DNA of 64,000 bases, taken from assembly GCF_025024155.1 (NCBI RefSeq), contig NW_026251750.1, forward strand, positions 62,001 to 126,000. Reading direction: 5' to 3'. The DNA is from Gamsiella multidivaricata. Its lineage: Eukaryota; Mortierellomycota; Mortierellomycetes; Mortierellales; Mortierellaceae. Below the pieces are notes generated by a model that had not been told where the DNA came from, did not search any database, and saw nothing but the letters and a program-made list of their open reading frames with translations. Numbering within the stretch: position 1 is the stretch's first letter; each line of letters starts with the position of its first letter. A program made the translations under genes and the position numbers. Below are positions 60,470 to 64,000 of the stretch, piece after piece.

Positions 60470-63256
60470 ATGGAGAACACGAACTCGGATACGCCCTTGT
60501 TGCCCAAGGATAACTACCAACCCGCACCACCAGTGATCCTCCAGGACGACCAGCCCCTCGATGGGTCCATGACCACGACCCTGTCCTTCGAAACTGGCGC
60601 CGACACGAATATCGGAGCCACCATGATGGACTCAAACCAACCCGCGGCCCTCACCGACACTCTCTCCTCATTTTCATCTGACTACAGTTACCTTGGCGGC
60701 AGCAACAACAACACACTGTCAACCTTTTCTTCTGCGACCTCGACCTCGGGCTCCAGACGCAACTCCATGCAGTTCTCGAAACCGCACGAGGTCAAAGAGA
60801 CCCTCGATGCCTCTGTTACCCAAAACGAGGATGGCTCAAGACAGCTGAAAAATTACAGCCTCATAAAGGTGATAGGCAAAGGTGCCTTTGGGAAGGTCCA
60901 CCTGGCCATTGACCCGGAGACCAAGGTCCATTATGTAAGTCTATATTGATTCATTTGCTCTTGTTTTTGTGAACGGGATGTTGGGTTTTGATTATGGAGG
61001 CGAATCCAACCTCAATTGAACCATGGATGATGTTTTTCCTTTTTTTTCCCCCCCGCTAGGCTGCTAAAGAGTTCAGCAAATCCAAATTAAGAAAAAAGGA
61101 TAAGGCCAATTTGTTCAATCTCGGCCCTCGTGGACGAGGTCGTGGTGGTCGAAGAAGAGGCCCAGGAGCAGATGACGCCCCTGGTTTGAGTGCGGGGTCG
61201 CCTTTGGACCTGATCCGTGGCGAAGTCGCCATTCTCAAGAAATTAAACCACCCTAACATTGTCCGGCTTTACGAGGTGCTCGATGTAGCGACGGATGACT
61301 CCATGTACATGAGTACGCTTTATTTTGCTTTATTTTTCTGTGGAAGGATCGTGGTACTTGCTGAACAAAAAAAAAAACGACACGGGAACACTGATGAGTA
61401 AAAACTATTCGTGTTCTAGTTTTTGAATATTGCGAGCAAGGAGCTCTCATGGAGGTTTCTCTGACTGAGGAGTACAAGGCCGCCTATGGGGATGCAGAGT
61501 GTCGCAGCGTCTTCCGACAGATCATCCTTGGAATCGAATATCGTAAGGATCTTACCATATGGCATATGGTGGATGGTCCGTTGTCCTTGATGAACAAACT
61601 TCACTTTGAATTAACTATCTCTCTCTTTCTTCCTCTTTGTATCCATATATCCACGTGTCTATCCCTGCTAGTCCATGAGCACGGCATCATCCATCGCGAC
61701 ATCAAGCCCGATAATTTGCTGCGATCCCACGGTGTTGTCAAAATTGTCGACTTCGGTGTGTCAGAGATGTTCGACAAGAAGGGTGACGACATGACCAAGA
61801 AATCCGCTGGCAGCCCTGCGTTCATGGCGCCCGAACTCTGTCGTCCTGATCATGGCGAGGTTTCTGGAAGGGCGACGGATATCTGGTCGATGGGCATTAC
61901 GCTTTACTGTTTGAGGTACGGTCGTTTGCCCTACGTCTCCGAATCGATCCTGGAAATGCAGCGTGTGATCCGGGAGGAAGATTTTGAGATTCCTGAGGAG
62001 AAGGACCCACGGTTTGAGAGCCTGATCAGGAAGTTACTGGAGAAGGATCCAAACAAGCGTATCACCATTGACGAACTGAGGGTAAGTAAGACCTGGACAA
62101 TGGTATACCAGCCTTAATTATCGCTTACACTAATTTCGTTATTATCGATATACATGTATGATCTACAGAATGATCCTTGGGTAACTGATGATGACAAGTG
62201 GCCATTGATGAGCAAGGAAGAGAACACGGCTACTGCCGTAACAAACATTACCGAAGCCGAGCTCAAGGGCGCCATTCGAAAGATCAACAGCCTAGCAGCA
62301 GTGGTATGTCCCTACGCTCCCCCAAGTACCCTGGTGTTGGATCATCTATGCACTTTCAGGCTAGAACGACTACTTACGGCGATTCTTTTCTTGTGTTCAA
62401 TGATGCTTCATAGTTCAAATTTATCTCGAACCTAAAGGCAAGCACCAGGAACTCCGCATCGCGCTCGGCCGTCACTTCCCCCTCTACCGCAGGCGACGTC
62501 CAGCATATTGGTAGCAGCGCCAAAGAGGATGAGCGCATGCAGGATGCGGATGAGGGAGTCTTGGCCAATGCAAAGGTACTCGTACCAGCTAAGAATGCCG
62601 AAGATCCCACCATGACCGCCATTATCGAAATGCAGGACCAAGGCCTGAAGAATGTCTCGCTGGAGGATATTAAACCCGACGCCGAGACCAAGGATGGGCA
62701 GGAGCATCAATTAGCATCCGTTACTATCCCAGCGCAGGAGGCTGAAGAGGTGACAGCAGCAGCGCCAATATCGGAGGCAACTGAGACCAAAAAGTTGCAG
62801 GAGGTGACTGCACAGGCAGGTCAGGCGGAAGAAAAGGAGGAGCCGGAGGGTTACGAGGTGTGTGATTTCGAGACGGGCATGTGCTATTGGGTCCCTGCCA
62901 AGGAGAAGAGCAAACCCGCGGAATCCGAGCCGACGCCAGCTGCTACAGTCGAACCGAAAGAGGCAGAGAAAACTGAACAGGCAGAGGTGGCATTGGAGCA
63001 GCAAGATGCTCCTGCGATTCAAGTGGCATCAAAAGTAGTGTCGGAGGAAACTAAAGAATCGCAGGTTGACACAGCAACGTCTACCACCGCATCGGTTGCA
63101 CCTGAGTCTCCTCGGACCGTATCTCCTGGTCCTGGACAGAGGAATGCGAGCACACCATCGGGAGACACATCTCCTGCACCATCACTGGCGCCTGGACCAC
63201 GGTTGGTGGGCAAGTTGTCAAGGGATCGGTTGGCGATGTTTGAAAAGAGCGCTTAA
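60470..63256 (+). CDS. CaMKK / SNF1-activating-type Ser/Thr kinase
   Basis: Likely upstream activating kinase of AMPK/SNF1-type or CaMK-type kinases (relatives: animal CaMKK, yeast Sak1/Tos3/Elm1, fission yeast Ssp1). Exons are 60470-60934, 61060-61312, 61420-61542, 61672-62081, 62169-62303 and 62414-63256, in phase, 742 aa. The start is the ATG at 60470. The kinase domain spans about residues 128-420: IGKGAFGKVHLA, AAKEF (VAIK lysine), GEVAILKKLNHPNIVRLYEV, IIHRDIKPDNLL, VDFGVSEMF and SAGSPAFMAPELC. An Arg/Gly/Pro insert (RGRGRGGRRRGPG) between the lysine strand and helix C matches the RP insert typical of CaMKK. The C-terminal 280 residues are acidic, Ala/Glu/Pro-rich and disordered. No calmodulin-binding helix was clearly identified. 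Confidence 0.87.
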
Positions 63257-64000
63257 GCAGGATTCTGTGGCCCTGTTGGATGGTGTTTTGTTTGTTATAT
63301 CATCTTGTCAACCATAGTAAAGAACGAAAAGCAAGAACATCTTCAGGATCGACGGCTTGATATATTAATACATGGTCATCTCTTTATTCAAGACCAGAAG
63401 AGTGAAGGCGAGGTAAACCACTGAAAAGCCGTGAGGACGAAATTGCTTCGCCCACTTGTCTACCGACGGCCTCAAAGATGACCAGATTACTCGCAGCTGC
63501 ATCACCATCGATAAACCTTCGCCTCTTTTCGAGCTGTCAAAATTGTACTCCTCAAAGCCGACTTCTGTTCTCTATATGACGACGAGGAGCAAGCGCCGGG
63601 GAATCTTTCCCAACCTAGCCCATCCTGATCTTTAGAATTCATGATTTGGATTTCTTTATAAAGAGGACCCAACTGGAAGCATTGGCCAACACCAAAGAAA
63701 AAAAAAAAAAAAGGAGAGAGAGAGAGTAAAGGATAAATCTACAAGTGGGAGATGGTGATGATGAGGAGTGTCGAGCCACGCAGGCTACATCAAATAAATA
63801 TGAACAGGTATATAAATGAAATGAACAAAATGCAAGAAAGGAATAATAATATAGTACTATGTATGAATAATGGTGTGAAAGAATCTGGGTTTTGTTGGGA
63901 GTTGAATCGCGCGGCATAGAGCAGACATATGTTTCTTCTCTTGCTTTTTTTTTTGTGGTGCTGCGGGCAAGACAGGCGATCGAGAGAAAAGGAAAAGCAG
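63257..64000. other. Right-edge spacer
   Basis: The 3' untranslated region of the kinase gene is followed by DNA with no supported gene. There is an A run at about 63698-63713 with GA repeats after it, and A/T-rich sequence to 63860. A neighbouring gene beyond the edge cannot be judged. Confidence 0.5.

Overview
The window looks like nuclear DNA of an early-diverging filamentous fungus, most likely Mortierellomycotina (Mortierella/Linnemannia type). This is inferred from short phase-consistent introns (GTAAGT donors, CTAAC branch sites, TAG/CAG acceptors), long homopolymer runs in introns and spacers, glutamine-, serine- and proline-rich disordered tails, and repeated F-box/LRR genes. Genus was not tested by any search. 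Exon joins given here were read by eye from splice motifs and reading phase, without transcripts.

Left part (1-31 kb): a broken unrecognised coding region runs off the left edge. It is followed by an F-box protein (-), a Cof-type HAD hydrolase (+), a HAPSTR1/C16orf72-like stress protein with polyglutamine (-), a Swi5/Sae3 recombination mediator (+), a Ras GTPase (+), the chitin synthase chaperone Chs7 (+) and the INO80 remodeller ATPase (-, nine exons, about 2,217 aa).

Middle (31-43 kb): two decayed F-box/LRR genes lie beside the purine gene ADE2 (-). A complete 5,389-bp DNA transposon sits 172 bp upstream of the ADE2 start codon. It has 629-bp terminal inverted repeats that looked identical wherever compared, and a probable 9-bp target duplication GGGAAATTC. 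It carries two tail-to-tail genes: a DDE-type transposase (DUF6589/Academ-like) and a RecQ-like superfamily 2 helicase. The inverted repeats also hold promoter-proximal exons. The transposase N-terminus is spliced from two short, internally duplicated exons inside the TIR. The same exons lie in front of the helicase but join it out of frame at the matching acceptor. This is the most notable system in the window.

Right part (43-64 kb): a second F-box/LRR gene (-), the DEAD-box ribosome-biogenesis helicase Mak5/DDX24 (-), an RNF121-type membrane RING ubiquitin ligase (+), a DUF4112 membrane protein (+), mitochondrial citrate synthase (-), an unidentified multi-exon gene (-), and a CaMKK/SNF1-activating-type kinase with an RP-like insert (+). 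The host genes are ordinary single-copy housekeeping and signalling genes with no operon-like grouping. The accessory content is the transposon and the F-box family, both intact and decayed.
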